Below are positions 1-12,058 of a stretch of DNA of 64,000 nucleotides, in pieces. How positions within the stretch are numbered: the first letter of the stretch is position 1; each line of letters opens with the position of its first letter. Under the pieces are notes generated by a model that was not told the origin of the DNA, did not search any database, and saw only the letters and a program-made list of their open reading frames with translations. Origin of the DNA: Carnegiea gigantea (taxonomy: Eukaryota > Streptophyta > Magnoliopsida > Caryophyllales > Cactaceae); contig JAKOGI010000436.1 of NCBI GenBank assembly GCA_029747015.1, positions 64,501 to 128,500 on the forward strand, written 5' to 3'. The position numbers and the translations under genes were made by a program.

Positions 1-880
1 ACTATCAATCGAAATTGTATTAAGCTAATTAGCATGCATTCTAATTAATTTAACACAATTTTCATTAACAATAAACGCTAACCGCTAAAGAATCATGAAT
101 ATAAATCAACTAGACATTAAAGCATAAAACTTGTTTCAATTAATTTAGCATGGTTTCAAGCAGATTACACTAAGTATAAAAAAATTACTCACTCATATTA
201 AAAATAACATCACAAAATTCACCCAAATAAATCATGTTTAACAATAAACTTAAACAAATAAAATAAATTAAATTAAGAAAAAAAAATAAAAAGAAATAAG
301 AAAAGACTACTTGAAGATGTTTTGAAGGTGGCGAAGGTGAATTTACGTGAAGCTGGCCGTGAGGGTTATGATGGAGGATGATGATGAGAAAGGATTGAAG
401 GTGTGCCATGGCTGATGTGCTAGGCGTAGAGATGGTGATGAGACGATGGGTGAGGAGATAGTGGAGGCTTGATGAGGATAGATGATAGTATGAGATGGGG
501 TGGTGTTAATGTGTGTTAGGCATGGGTTTATATATGTGAGGAGGTGATTATTATATGGAAAGTGAGGAGGTTAGGTTTAGTAAATTAGGTTTTCCTTCCT
601 CTTTTCCTTAGATTTCTTCTTCCTCAAGACTTCTAACTCTTCACCCAATTCTTGAAACTCTAGCCCAATATAATAATTATGAAAATAATGTTTTTCATAA
701 ATTATTTATTGGACCGTCTTTTCAGCAAATCGTGTAAAATCGGAGCTTCAACGTCTTGTCTTCTCATTTTTATTTTATTAACGCCCATCCTGAAAAATAT
801 ATAAAATAAAATAAATTAGATGCAATAATATGTAAAATATAATCAAAATAAAAAAACGATACATGATTTTTGGCTTAACA
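1..880 (-). repeat. 3' LTR of the Athila-like element, partial
   Basis: This stretch repeats the outer 880 bases of the complete LTR that ends at 9813. Its inner boundary reads TGTTAAGCC on the minus strand, directly after the polypurine tract. A TATATAAA-type box lies at 527-534 on the minus strand, at the same relative place as in the other LTR. It contains no gene. Confidence 0.93.
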
Positions 881-894
881 AATTCCCACACACT
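881..894 (-). promoter_or_regulatory. polypurine tract (plus-strand DNA primer)
   Basis: Read on the minus strand, a GTGTGTGGGAATT-like purine-rich run directly abuts the TG that opens the 3' LTR. This is where a polypurine tract is expected. Confidence 0.75.
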
Positions 895-2120
895 TAGACT
901 TTAGACGTTCTCGTGCAAAGAAATCTTAGACTCGATCAAAAAAACTTACCCTCTTTCTTTCTTATAAAGTTATGCATAACTTTGATATTCATACTAGCTT
1001 TGGCATGCTTTAGAAAAACAGTTTTACTGAATTAATTAGTTTTTCCTTCAATAAGTGAATACATGCTAAATATCCAACTATCCTTAGAGAGTTTATTCAT
1101 CAGCCTCACAATATTTTCATAATGAAGTAACAAGATCAATAATTATCCATCTCTTTTTGATTATGCATACACCAATGAAGAGGTCGAGAAAGAATTTAAG
1201 ATAGAAAAATTTGGGCATGGTCTGGCTATAGAGACAATTGAACTAGGTAGAATAACTTCATTAAATTTGATCCTTAACTTGCCTTGTATTTATTTTCCTC
1301 TTCTTCTTTTGTTCAAACTCCACTTGCGCACATATTCGAGGCCTATATAAGGTCTTAGAAATTAAACACTCCATGTCTCTCACTCACCCGAATAGAGGTG
1401 CTGGAGTAAATAATTCATTCTCATCTTATTATTTCTTCATTTTATTGGCTTATTAGTATGGAAAGCAAGCTTTCTAGTGGCAGTATTGCCTCAAAGGGTA
1501 ACACCCAGTAGCGCATGCCTCAAAGGGTTACTTGTCATTCCCAATTTTGACTCTCTTTTCTCTTTTATTTCTTTTTCATAGATGAAAAATAGACAAGTAA
1601 GATCACAATTTTAATGAGTTATTCAACTAATTCAATAGTCTAGGAAATGGGTGGGCCATTTTATTGCCTCTGTATTGGATATATATTACATGACTAAATA
1701 AGATGGATAATCAAGAGAGTTACTCATTAAAAAGATGTATGAGGATCAACTCAAACTTCTCTAAAAGATAACTATTATACCTAGAAGTCTTCACTTATAA
1801 AAGAATAAACTGTAAAATAGCTAATAAAATTTTTTTTTTTCTAAACAAGCAAGCCTAGCAAAAACTCACATCATACATTATTTATAAGAAAAGAATTTTT
1901 TTTTTCGATTTTCTACTTTTTTTTTTTTAAGAATAAAAACGGCAGGAATTAAATGCAGGATGCACCCCCCCACACTTAATTCATGCATTGTCCCTAATGC
2001 ATGCAAAAAGATAGAATTAATGAAAACAAAAGCAAAAGTAAATAGGAACTTCCCTGAAAACGTTAGGTTGCCTCCCAACCGGCGCCTTTGTTTACAGTCT
2101 TTGGCTCGACTTTATGAAGC
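895..2120 (-). other. Athila-like 3' non-coding region without env ORF
   Basis: About 1.2 kb between the integrase stop and the 3' LTR. Some Athila elements carry an extra ORF here; I see none, only reading frames under 70 codons with low-complexity composition. A short motif, cctcaaagggt, recurs near 1490 and 1520. Poly-T runs lie near 1830, 1900 and 1920. Confidence 0.6.
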
Positions 2121-3899
2121 TCATGGATCCTCAAGTTGGATTTCTTCTATTAAACATACCTGGTCTCCTTCATAGAAATGCTTTAGCCTGTGACCATTCA
2201 CTTTGAAAATCTTATTAGTAGCAAAAGATTTAATCTCTACAGCACCATGGGGATAAGTCTTTACTACTTCAAAAGGTCCTAACCACCTAGAGTTTAACTT
2301 ACTAGGAAAAAGTCTCAGTTTAGAATTGAATAACAGCACTTTCTCACCTACTTGAAATTCTTTCCTAATGAGTTTGGCATCACGAAATGCTTTGGCCTTA
2401 CCCTTGTAGATGACGGAATTGTCATAGGCTTCTAAGCGTATCTCTTCTAGTTCCTGCAATTGCAGTTTACGCTCTTTCCCTGCTAACTGATAATCAAGAT
2501 TGCATTGCTTCACAGCCCAATATGATTTATGCTCAATTTCTACAGGGAGGTGACACGGTTTTCCAAAGACTAATCTGTAGGGTGACATACCAATTGGGGT
2601 CTTATATGCAGTCCTGTAAGCCCAAAGAGCCTCCTCTAGCCTAAGGCTCCAATCCTTCTTATCTGGTTTAACTACTTTTTCAAGGATGCCCTTGATCTCT
2701 TTATTAGAAACTTCAGCTTGGCCATTAGTCTGGGGGTGATAACTAGTAGATACCTTATGAGTTATATGATATTTAGCTAACAAGGCACCTAAAGTTCTAT
2801 TGCAAAAATGAGTCCCCCTGTCACTTATGATTGCTCTTGGCACTCCATATCTATGCAAAATTAGAGATTTAACATGTTTCACCACAGTCTTGGCATCATC
2901 AGTCTTAGTGGCCATAGCTTCTACCCATTTGGATACATAATCAACAATCACAAGAATATAGGTATATCCAAATGAAGGGGGAAAGGGTCCCATGAAATCA
3001 ATGCCCCATATATCAAAAATTTCACAAACATACATATTACATAAAGGCATTTGATTCCTCCTGGATAAGTTTCCAGCCTTTTGGCACACTTCACATCTTT
3101 TACAGAATTCATAAGTATCACTTGAAATAGTGGGCCAATAAAAACCACACTCAAGCACTTTATATGATGTTCTTTTAGGTCCAAAGTGTCCCCTACTTTC
3201 TGAAGAATGACAGAAGGTTAGAATAGAATGAATTTCACTATCATCTACACATCGCCTTATAATCTGGTCACCACAAAACTTCCATAGATATGGCTCATCC
3301 CAAACATAATATTTAGATTGAGCTCTGATTTTCTCTTTTTCATCTCTGGTAAACTCAATGGGAAAAGTTTTGGTGACTATATAGTTTACAATATCAGCAT
3401 ACCAAGGCAATCTACTAGTCATAGCATACATAGTTTCATCAGGAAAACAATCAGTAAAAGGGCTACCACTCTCCCCTGTTTCTAATCTACTCAGATGGTC
3501 AGCAACTAAATTCTTAGCTCCAGGCTTATCTCTAATTTCTAGTTGAAATTCTTGCAACAATAACATCCATCTAATTAACCTGGGCTTTGAATCTTTCTTT
3601 TCCAATAAGTGTTTGAGAGCAGAATGATCAGAATAAACAGTAACTTTAACACCCAACAAATAAGGACGGAACTTTTCAAGCGCAAAGACAACAGCATACA
3701 TTTCCTTTTCTGTAGTGGTGTAGTTACACTGTGCAGGATCAAGAGTTCTAGAAGTATAATATATTACATGAGGTACCTTCCCAACTTTTTGACCTAGAAC
3801 TGCCCCCACTGCCTTATCACTAGCATCACACATTAACTCAAAAGATAAGGCCCAGTTCGGGGGTTGCACAATAGGAGGAGAAGTCAATGTTAACTTCAA
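2121..3899 (-). pseudogene. pol 3' part: RNase H and integrase (Athila-like)
   Basis: A 592-codon open stretch, in frame with the upstream RT but separated from it by one TAG. RNase H comes first: [14 protein letters not shown] with the catalytic Asp near residue 25, then [17 protein letters not shown] and the [12 protein letters not shown] block. Integrase follows with an HHCC zinc-binding region around [12 protein letters not shown]. The DDE core has its three acids in [18 protein letters not shown] and [16 protein letters not shown]-type C-terminal module reads [12 protein letters not shown]. All catalytic residues are present, so this segment looks the least damaged of the element. In the family it inserts the cDNA into chromosomal DNA. 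The only break is the stop at its 5' edge; there is no natural start codon. Confidence 0.93.
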
Positions 3900-5147
3900 C
3901 TAATCAAAAGCCTTCATACAGTCATCATTAAAATCAAAAGAGATATCCTTTGCAAGTAAGGCACATAGAGGAGAAGCAATCTTAGAAAAATCTTTGATGA
4001 ACCTCCTATAGAACCCCACATGTCCTAAGAATGATCTCACATCTTTGACACACTTTGGATAGGGTAGAGACTGGATGATATCAACTTTAGCTCTATCTAC
4101 CTCTAATCCCCTTGATGATACTACATGTCCCAGTACTACCCCATGCTCCACCATGAAATGGCACTTTTCAAAATTCAAAACCAAATTGGTTTCAATGCAA
4201 CGTCTAAGCACAAGAGTAAGATGATGCAAGCACTCATCGAATGAATCACCATGTACAGTAAAATCATCCATAAAAACCTCCATAATCTTGATGATAAAAT
4301 CAGAAAAGATACTCATCATACATCTTTGAAATGTAGCAGGTGCATTACACAAACCAAAAGGCATACGTCTAAAAGCATAAGTGCCAAAAGGACACGTAAA
4401 GGTAGTCTTCTCCTGATCTGCAGGAGCTATAGGGACCTGAATATAACCTGAATAGCCGTCCAAAAAGCAATAATGTGACCTCCCAGCTAATCTCTCTAAC
4501 ATTTGGTCTATAAAAGGCAATGAAAAATGGTCCTTCTTAGTGGTCTTGTTAAGCTTTCTATAGTCAATACATACTCTGTAACCACTTTGGACTCTAGTAG
4601 GTATCAACTCTCCTTCATTGTTTTTCACTACTGTTGTCCCCCCCTTTTTAGGAACCACATGAATAGGACTAATCCACTCAGAGTCAGCAATGGGGTAGAT
4701 CACCCCAGCATTTAACCACTTAAGAATTACTTTTTGGACTACCTCCATCATAGGTGGATTAAGTCTCCTCTGAGGATCCCTCTTAGGTTTAGCATCTTTT
4801 TCTAAAGTAATAGTATGTGAACACAAGGTAGGGCTAAGGCCTTTGAGGTCTGCTAAAGTCCACCCTATGGCTTTGCTATATTCTATAAGCACTTTAATAA
4901 GTTTTTCCTCCTGGTCCAAAGTGAGTGCACTAGAGATAATTACAGGCAAAGTCTCATTGTCCCCTAAATAAACATATTTCAAATTTTTAGGTAAAGGTTT
5001 CAATTCCAATTTAGGGGGTGAGATACTCGAGGGAAGTAACTTTGCATGCTTTTCAGATAGTTCAAGTTTGTTAGGACCATTATACTCTTGCAAGTAAGAC
5101 AAAGAACTTATCACCTTATCTAGATTATCATTAACCTGATATGGCAC
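3900..5147 (-). pseudogene. pol: reverse transcriptase (Athila-like)
   Basis: A 415-codon open stretch covering the RT palm and thumb. Residues 160-200 hold SPIHVVPKKGG and YRVCIDYRKLN. The first catalytic Asp is in FLDGYSGY (residue 230), the palm motif MPFGLCNAPATFQ follows at about 262, and the YxDD box appears as FMDD at 292-295. The thumb and connection region VRSFLGHVGFYRRFIKDFSKIASPL follows. These residues are intact. A TAG stop at 3900-3902 separates it from RNase H and a TAG at 5151-5153 separates it from protease; both are in frame, so the ancestral reading was one continuous polyprotein. Confidence 0.94.
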
Positions 5148-5150
5148 TTT

Positions 5151-5809
5151 CTAAGACTCAGTATGATCAAGACTCTTAGTAAGCACAGTAAATAGCTCAT
5201 CATCATGGGACAAGTCATAAACTTCTTGAGATAACTCATCAAAAACATCAAGTATATATAGGTAGTTAACATCAGAAGGAAATCTCATGGCATCAAAAAT
5301 ATTGAACTTAATAACCTCACCATCAAATTCCATGGTTAGTGTCCCTTCGTGCACGTCAATTTTAGTTCTAGCAGTTTTTAAAAAGGGCCTGCCAAGCAAG
5401 ATGGGAATATCATGGCATGCTTCACCCATGTTCATTACATAAAAGTCAGCAGGAAACACTAGTTCATTCACTTGAACCAAAACATCCTCCAACACTCCGT
5501 CAGGATAAGTGTTGCTCCTATCAGCTAATTGAATTACTATGCCTGTTTCTTTAATTCGCCTAGATTTAGTTTGTCATAAACAGATCTAGGCATAACATTA
5601 ATAGAGGCACCTAAATCAAGCATAGCTTTATCAAAGCATAAGTTTCCTATTTTGCAAGGGACAAAAAACACACCAGGGTCTTGACACTTAGGGGGAAGTT
5701 TTCTTTGAAAAACAGCAGACACATTTTCCCCCACACTTATCTTCTCATTACCAACTAACTTTCTTTTGGTAGTGCATAATTCTTTTAAGAACTTAGCATA
5801 ACGAGGCAC
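5151..5809 (-). pseudogene. pol: aspartic protease (Athila-like), frameshifted
   Basis: Two open pieces (5537-5809 and 5151-5495) in different frames together cover a retroviral-type aspartic protease. The first carries the active-site block DLGASINVMP, and the second the flap/C-terminal block PILLGRPFLKTARTKIDVHEG. The Asp-Leu-Gly-Ala-Ser form of the active site is usual for this lineage. The break lies near 5540 in an A-rich stretch, consistent with loss of one base. A TAG at 5810-5812 separates this part from the upstream linker and another TAG ends it before RT. The enzyme would cut the gag-pol polyprotein. Confidence 0.88.
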
Positions 5810-6136
5810 CTATTTAATGGCATCAAGGAGAGGTATATTAATTTCTACCTTCCTAAAAGTCTCTAAAATCTCTTGGTTAGCCTCATTAACCTTAGACACA
5901 GGGCTCCTAAATCGACTAGGGAAAGGTGGGATTGGTTTGTAAAATTCTCTTTTCTTTTCTCCTAATTCCTTGGTAGTTTGATTAGACTCTGTATCTAATT
6001 CTGGTTCAGCCCCTTTCACTTCTAACTCAGGTTCCAGTTCTCTCTTCTTCGTAGGTTCCTTCAACTCTTTCCCACTTCTAAGTGTCATGGAACTAACATT
6101 CTCCTTGGGGTTAGGGTAAGGTTGAGATGGTAACAT
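5810..6136 (-). pseudogene. gag-protease linker (Athila-like)
   Basis: A 108-codon piece in frame with the protease start (5537-5809) and, across one TAA at 6146-6148, with the zinc-knuckle piece. It is rich in Glu, Lys and Pro with no fold I recognise, except a conserved MTLRSGKEL block that is usual just before the protease in Athila-type elements. It ends in IPLLDAIK before the stop. Assigned by position and composition. Confidence 0.72.
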
Positions 6137-6145
6137 ATTTTGCAG

Positions 6146-6649
6146 TTAGGCTTGCAAGTTGCTAACTATAGTATCAGTCGCTGTTTGTCTCTCTTGAACC
6201 TGCTTAAGAGTGGTTTCCATAGTCTGGAACCTATCATCCATTTTCTTAAGGACTTGTTCTAGGAGGAAATTGGTCCTATCTTGACTAGAAGGTTGACGAG
6301 AGGGTTGATCAAAACCAGGTGGACTAAGCTTAGGGCCATACCTAAGGTTAGGGTGGTCTCTCCATCCTTCATTATAAGTATTCGAGTATGGATCATACCT
6401 CCTTTGATTTTGATTAGAGTAAAGAGTATTAACATTACCTTCTTGTAGAGTAGGACATGCATCAGTAGAATGCCCTTCTAGACAACAAATACCACATATT
6501 ACTGCTTTTTGAATACCCCCAGTAACAATCTTATTTAATATAGCAGTAATGTGAGATAACTGATTCTCTAGAGATAAACTAGAACCTATCTCATTTACCC
6601 TTTTGACTTGTGAGTCTCTAGTACCAAACTGCTGAGTAATTTGGGCCAT
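6146..6649 (-). pseudogene. gag C-terminal part with CCHC zinc knuckle (Athila-like)
   Basis: A 167-codon piece containing CGICCLEGHSTDAC, which fits the C-x2-C-x4-H-x4-C zinc knuckle of nucleocapsid. It is followed by a Tyr/Asn/Pro-rich segment (YSNTYNEGWRDHPNLRYG) typical of Athila gag, and then a short heptad-like stretch around VLKKMDDRFQTMETTLKQVQ that may form a coiled coil. It is out of frame with the capsid piece upstream (6676-7386), so gag is broken near 6650-6680. Confidence 0.87.
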
Positions 6650-6675
6650 TAAATTAAATAGATTTCTAGCGTCAG

Positions 6676-7386
6676 CTAGTGTTTTATTAACCAGAGCCCC
6701 CCACTAGCAGCATCAACCATATTACGATCCATAGGAAGCAAACCCTCATAAAAATATTGAATCAATAGTTGTTCAGTTATTTGATGTTGGGGACAACTAG
6801 CACATAACTTATTAAATCTTTCCCAATACTCACAAAAAGTTTCCCCATTCATTTGTTTGATTCCACATATTTCTTTCCTAATAGATCCAATACGGGATGC
6901 AGGAAAAAACTTTTCTAGAAATGATTTATGCAATGCAGTCCATGTAGAAAAAGATCCAGCAGGCATATAATATAACCAGTCCTTAGCATTACCAAGCAAA
7001 GAAAAGGGAAAGGCCCTTAGTCTAATTTGGTCCTCAGGAATTCCTTCAGGCACCATAGCAGAGCAGGTAATAAGGAATTCACTAATGTGTCTATAGGGGT
7101 CCTCTCCAGCCAATCCATGAAACTTAGGTAGTAAATTAATAAATCCTGAGTTTAATTTCAAAGGCTTATCTAAAACAGCATAAGTAATGGACATTGGTTG
7201 GGTTTCTAGGTTAGGAGTAGCAAGTTCACGAAGAGTAGACATGCTTACCTCTATAATCCTAAAACTTATTGGGTCAGGCTGACTCTCTTTGATTTTGGCT
7301 TTCAATACTTGTTCCTTGTTCTCTCTAATTTCCTTACCACTCCTTAATTTCATACACTCCTTGAAATCTAAAAAGAATAAAATCAA
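6676..7386 (-). pseudogene. gag N-terminal/capsid part (Athila-like)
   Basis: 236 codons of the retrotransposon gag capsid domain. The blocks FPFSLLGNAKDWLYYMPAGS, FSTWTALHKSFLEKFFPASR, ETFCEYWERFNKLCASCP and QYFYEGLLPMDRNMVDAASG are the hallmark of Athila-type gag. The start used is the first Met of the open stretch; a true start may lie elsewhere, because the first 20 residues are hydrophobic and atypical. It sits about 80 bp inside the primer-binding site, as expected for a first ORF. The C-terminus is cut by a frameshift. Confidence 0.9.
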
Positions 7387-7464
7387 AAAAAAAAACCAGA
7401 GTTATAATAAAACAAATAAAAGTAGCAAAATTAAATAGAAGTAAACTAACAATTTAATTTTCTT

Positions 7465-7482
7465 TCCCCGGTAACGGCGCCA
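7465..7482 (-). promoter_or_regulatory. primer-binding site, tRNA-Asp type
   Basis: On the minus strand the site reads TGGCGCCGTTACCGGGGA. It is complementary to the 3' end of plant tRNA-Asp(GUC) with one mismatch. The LTR edge lies about 14 bp away. Confidence 0.9.
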
Positions 7483-7496
7483 AAATTTATAAAGCT

Positions 7497-9813
7497 TGTC
7501 GAGGGCTACAAATTTAACCACTACTTTGGTTATTAAATACTTTTTATAGCATAGGGAAGTAGGGATCGATCCACGAGGAAAGATTGCTGTAAAAGGCTAG
7601 CTTAATCCTAAATGATTTTTACTAATCCAAGTTATTAAATCTAATTCTAAAATACTTAAAACCTAATGAATAAAAATCTGGAAAAACACCCAATGATGTT
7701 CCTAAATATTCTGGTCTATATTCTGGAAATAAAACAGTAAAAAGCTTTCCTAAATAATTTAGAAAAATAAAATCAGAATAGTAACTGAAATTTTAATTAA
7801 AAATCAAAACAGCAGATAATAAACAGAAAATAAATATTAAAAATGTCAAACAGTAACCTAAAATATTATACTTTAGGTTTACGAGCTTATAAACTCTAAA
7901 TTGCATCTAATTTATTTCAGAAAAATCAGATCAGAAAATTAGCACAGAATATTCAGCAGAATAATTAATCTAAAATCAGAAATAAAATAATCAGCATAAA
8001 TATAAATACGAAATTAATCAAGAAAATTACCCTAATCCTAGGACACAATTTTCTGGACTTAACAACACCTAAAAATCGTAAATTAAAATTAAAAATCGAA
8101 ATTTTCAGAATTAATAACCTAAAAACCTGCACATATCAATTTCACAAAATAATTCTGAAAAATTATCAAATAACTTCCAAAAATCACGAAATTAAATATG
8201 GACAGAGTAGGACACTATATAAACCCTAGGAACTAACAAAAATCGAAAAATAACAAGAATAACTATTTTTAGTCTACTTTCTAAGAAACCGATAATTAGA
8301 TACTAAAACTGAATATAAATCAATCTAAAATTATAACTACTCCAAAAATCAAAATCTAAGCTATCTAAAATTACCTAGACACTCCTAAAAGACTATAACA
8401 CTCCTAAAAGACTATACTTTTGGGGGGGGGTCGATTGAATTTATTTTTAAGCTAATAAAAATAGAACAAAAATTAACAAACTAATCAAATTAACTCTAAG
8501 TAACAAATAATGATCAAAAGTTGTCAAATTTATGAAGAATACTTAGTATAATCTCAATCCACCATGCAAATTAATATTTATCATTAACACACAAGTTAAA
8601 TTCATTCATGAGTTAAACTGTAGAAGAAATCCACCAGCGGTTCTTCCCCGTTTCTCCTTAGATTCTAGTTTACTTAGGTCCAGCCCTAATATAAACCCTA
8701 CTAATTTAATAATTTTTACACCAGTGCAAAAATTTAACCAAGTTAGAGCATTAAGAATTAGAGAAACATCATTTAACACTTTGTAACCAATTTACCAGCA
8801 AATCGATTTAACAAAGATCTAAAGCGATTACCTAATTAAAAGAGATGGGTTTGAGCCATCCATGATTAATTAGGGTGATACCTAGGCTTAAAAGATTATA
8901 ACTTTTACGTATTATAATCTTCTAAACTATCAATCGAAATTGTATTAAACTAACTAGCATGCATTCTAATTAATTTAACACAATTTTCATTAACAATAAA
9001 CGCTAATCGCTAAAGAATCATGAATATAAATCAACTAGACATTAAAGCATAAAACTTGTTTCAAAATAATTAATTTAGCATGGTTTCAAGCAGATTACAC
9101 TAAGTATAAAAAAATTACTCACTCATATTAAAAATAACATCACAAAATTCACCCAAATAAATCATGTTTAACAATAAACTTAAACAAATAAAATCAATTA
9201 AAGTAAGAAAAAAAATAAAAAGAAATAAGAAAAGACTACTTGAAGATGTTTTGAAGGTGGCGAAGGTGAATTTACGTGAAGCTGGCCGTGAGGGTTATGA
9301 TGGAGGATGATGATGAGAAAGGATTGAAGGTGTGCCGTGGCTGATGTGCTAGGCGTAGAGATGGTGATGAGACGATGGGTGAGGAGATAGTGGAGGCTTG
9401 ATGAGGATAGATGATAGTATGAGATGGGGTGGTGTTAATGTGTGTTAGGCATGGGTTTATATATGTGAGGAGGTGATTATTATATGGAAAGTGAGGGGTT
9501 TAGGTTTAGTAAATTAGGGTTTCCTTCCTCTTTTCCTTAGATTTTTTCTTCCTCAAGACTTCTAGCTCTTCACCCAATTCTTGAAACCCTAGCCCAATAT
9601 AATAATTATGAAAATAATATTTTCCATAAATTATTTATTGGACCGTCTTTTCAGCAAATCGTGTAAAATCGGAGCTTCAACGTCTTGTCTTCTCATTTTT
9701 ATTTTATTAACGCCCACCCTGAAAAATATATAAAATAAAATAAATTAGATGCAATAATGTGTAAAATATAATCAAAAGAATTAATAAAACGATACATGAT
9801 TTTTGGCTTAACA
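7497..9813 (-). repeat. 5' LTR of the Athila-like element, complete
   Basis: About 2.3 kb with TG...CA ends, running from next to the primer-binding site to a terminal ttaaca. Its outer 880 bp match the partial LTR at 1-880 closely. It holds no credible gene. Local features include a short duplication (actcctaaaagactata) around 8380-8415 followed by a run of nine G. The 5-bp flank after 9813 (ataaa) would be one copy of the target duplication; the partner lies outside the window. Confidence 0.88.
9456..9463 (-). promoter_or_regulatory. LTR TATA box
   Basis: TATATAAA on the minus strand, about 350 bp inside the LTR edge; the same motif occurs at 527-534 in the other LTR. Probable core promoter of the element. 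Confidence 0.55.
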
Positions 9814-9835
9814 ATAAACCTAGGATAGGAGGCAT

Positions 9836-10618
9836 TCTTTAGCATGTCAAAGTCTAAGCAGATTCAGTTGCACGAAATTTTAAAGTTGCTGAACTTGACA
9901 ATGGAAAAATGCAGACTTTGATAGCAGTCTGGGTTAACTTCGGTATGAAAATTATAGATTAAAATAACAAGGATAAGACTTAGATAAAGGGAAAGTCGTC
10001 ACGAATCCCAAAGACCCACAAATAAGTTGATTAAAGGCCTAGCCACTTTCAAGCTATCTTGAGGATCTACTCAACTCACCACAATGAAACTTAGATAAAG
10101 AAATAGAGATTTTGGCATCAAGTAAGCTACTTGTCTTTCATTTACTTTGACTTTCAATGATCTCTAATAGATACAGCAATTTAGGAAAAATGGGTCTTAA
10201 CTCTTACTGAAATAAGAAGACTAAGCATTAAACTATACACTTTACCTTCAAACATTAAAGTTAAACATGCTGAGAACTTAGAAGAAATATAAAAAGGCTA
10301 GGCTTTATTTAGTGGTAGTTCAACCCCTTTGATTTTTCATCTTCCGTCATTAAATGCGTGCTCATACTTGAGTTTCCCAAGTGAGAAGCTCTTGGAAAGA
10401 CTTAGATGTCTTGAATTGCAACTCTAGAGTGGATGAACCTCATGAAGCATTAATGGAGGAAATCAATAGTCGATTCATGTCCCTTGGACTACCCTCGATA
10501 GGAGTTTCAAAGTCACCAGCAAAATCGTTGGTACACTATTGACGTTGGCTTGGCAATAACATTGGTGTGGTTGCTTGTACTTCATTAAAGTCTTTAGATT
10601 GGTATTAAATTGGTGACA
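9836..10618 (-). repeat. 3' LTR of the chromovirus-like element
   Basis: Aligns by eye along its length with 21427-22196; shared blocks include 'gttgattaaagg' and 'ttggaaagactt'. Divergence is substantial, indicating age. The inner edge (TGTCACC on the minus strand) follows a purine-rich tract. The outer edge is approximate. Confidence 0.78.
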
Positions 10619-10621
10619 GTA

Positions 10622-10648
10622 GACCTCCCGTTCCATCCTCCTCTCCTT
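10622..10648 (-). promoter_or_regulatory. polypurine tract of the chromovirus-like element
   Basis: On the minus strand this is an almost pure run of A and G (gagaggaggatggaacggga) a few bases before the LTR start. Confidence 0.68.
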
Positions 10649-10689
10649 GAACATGATTTTGCCCCAAATCTTCATTATCTTCTAAACAA

Positions 10690-11120
10690 GGCGTGAGGTG
10701 TCCTCCATTGAGAGTGCAGGACACACCGAAGTCTCTAAGTAACTTAGTCTTGTAAGCATTGCTATTGACCTTTTCTAACACTTAGAAAGGTCCATCTCCT
10801 CTATCCATTGGATTATTTCTCCTTCTTGAAGGAAACCTTTCTTTCCTTAAATGTAGCAATACCAGATTCCCATGTTTAAAGAAAGGAGCTTTTCTATTCT
10901 TGTTGGCTCTTCCCTTTCACCTTTTTGATTTTTGCCCTTATTTGTTGATGAAGCTTTTTTATCTCTTTGGCTATTTCTTTAGCTTCAAAGCTCACTCTAG
11001 ATTGAATTGGAATCATTATGAGATCAAGAGTAGTGATTAACACCATAAATTGCCGTGAAGGGGGAGTGATCGGTGGTAAAGGATGGAGTCCTACCATAGG
11101 AAAATTCAGCATGGGAAAGT
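10690..11120 (-). pseudogene. integrase C-terminal region remnant (chromovirus-like)
   Basis: Translating the minus strand across several frame changes gives MDRGDGPF, VLEKVNSNAYKTKL and FGVSCTLNGGHLTP, which resemble the GPF module and following region of plant chromoviral integrases. The open piece 10894-11112 carries LDLIMIPIQSRVSFEAKEI and a Lys-rich KKLHQQIRAKIKK stretch, matching the part between the integrase core and that module. A chromodomain itself is not clearly visible. Broken by stops and shifts. Confidence 0.7.
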
Positions 11121-11159
11121 TTAACTTCCTATTCCATCACATTTTTGTTCAACAAAGTC

Positions 11160-11720
11160 CTGAGCAAATTAGAGAAGATTTTATTTGTCACCTTAGTTTT
11201 CCTATCAGTTCGAGGATGATAGGTGATGCCAAAGAATAGCTCGATGCCTAATAGCTTTTATAAGAATCTCCAAAGTGGCTTAGGAGCTTGGTGTCTTGGT
11301 TAGACACTATACTCTTTAGAATTCTATACAACATGAGGATTCTTTGAAATAGAGATAGGCAATGTAAGAAGTGTCATCACAAATACCACAACGCACAAAG
11401 TGAGTCATCTTGGTGAACCGATTAACCACTATTATAATAGCATCATAACACATTTGGGTTATTGAAAGAACAATAATGAAGTCCATATTTACATCTTCCT
11501 ATGGCCCTTGACGCATTGGAAGAGGATAATAAAGCCTTAATGAAATTAACTCTTTGCTGAGTGACAAGTAACACAATTTTAGATGACATCATGGACATCT
11601 CCTTTCATCATTAGCTAATAGAAGTTCTCTTTGAGGATGTCAATAGTTTGGTTGATGCCAAATGGGCTAGCTGGACCATCACCATGAGCCTCTTTGACTA
11701 AAAGTTTGCAGATTAGTCCC
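11160..11720 (-). pseudogene. integrase zinc and catalytic core remnant (chromovirus-like)
   Basis: On the minus strand the zinc-binding region is visible as LVKEAHGDGPASPFGINQ and NCVTCHSAKS, with one His position replaced. The core follows with NMDFIIVLSITQ, carrying the first catalytic Asp, then VVNRFTKMTHFVRC. The second catalytic position reads SIVSNQDTKLLSHFG, with Asn where Asp is expected, and the region of the catalytic Glu is also altered. Together with stops and frameshifts this copy is inactive. Confidence 0.78.
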
Positions 11721-12058
11721 TTTAGAATGCATAACTGATTTTCTTTGAAAATAAATCCATCTTAAACAATATAGGGACCCTTAGATCTATTCGCTCCCAT
11801 CTTCTAGATAGGAGCAAATATCTTCGTCCCCTTTGTAGAGTTCTTTGAGGAATTAAAAGCCGAGAATACGGGCTTCCACAAGTAAAAGTAATGAACATCA
11901 CCTTGAAAGAGCATCTGTCACCATATTGGATCTCATTTTTTTGTACTTCACCAACAATGAAAAGGATTGTAGAAACTTTACCACTTAGCATGTCTTCGAT
12001 TAAGCTTTAGTTGCCCATTGAGATATTTTAAAGCCTCATAGTCAAAGTGGAGAACAAA
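11721..12058 (-). pseudogene. decayed RNase H to integrase connector
   Basis: This lies between recognisable RNase H and integrase remnants in the chromovirus-like pol. An 89-codon open piece (11722-11991) shows no motif I can assign and may be a random frame. Included because its position marks it as pol. Confidence 0.4.

Larger units (their letters stand above)
1..9813 (-). mobile_element. Athila-lineage Ty3/gypsy LTR retrotransposon (outer end cut by window start)
   Basis: Long terminal repeats flank a gag-pol region read on the minus strand in the order gag, zinc knuckle, protease, RT, RNase H, integrase, which is the Ty3/gypsy order. The primer site matches plant tRNA-Asp, as in Athila and Calypso elements, and the gag and pol motifs are of Athila type. 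The two LTR stretches that can be compared (1-880 against about 8930-9813) differ by only scattered substitutions and small indels, so insertion is fairly recent, yet gag-pol already carries several stops and at least two frameshifts. No env-like ORF lies between integrase and the 3' LTR. The far end and target-site duplication are outside the window. Confidence 0.93.
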
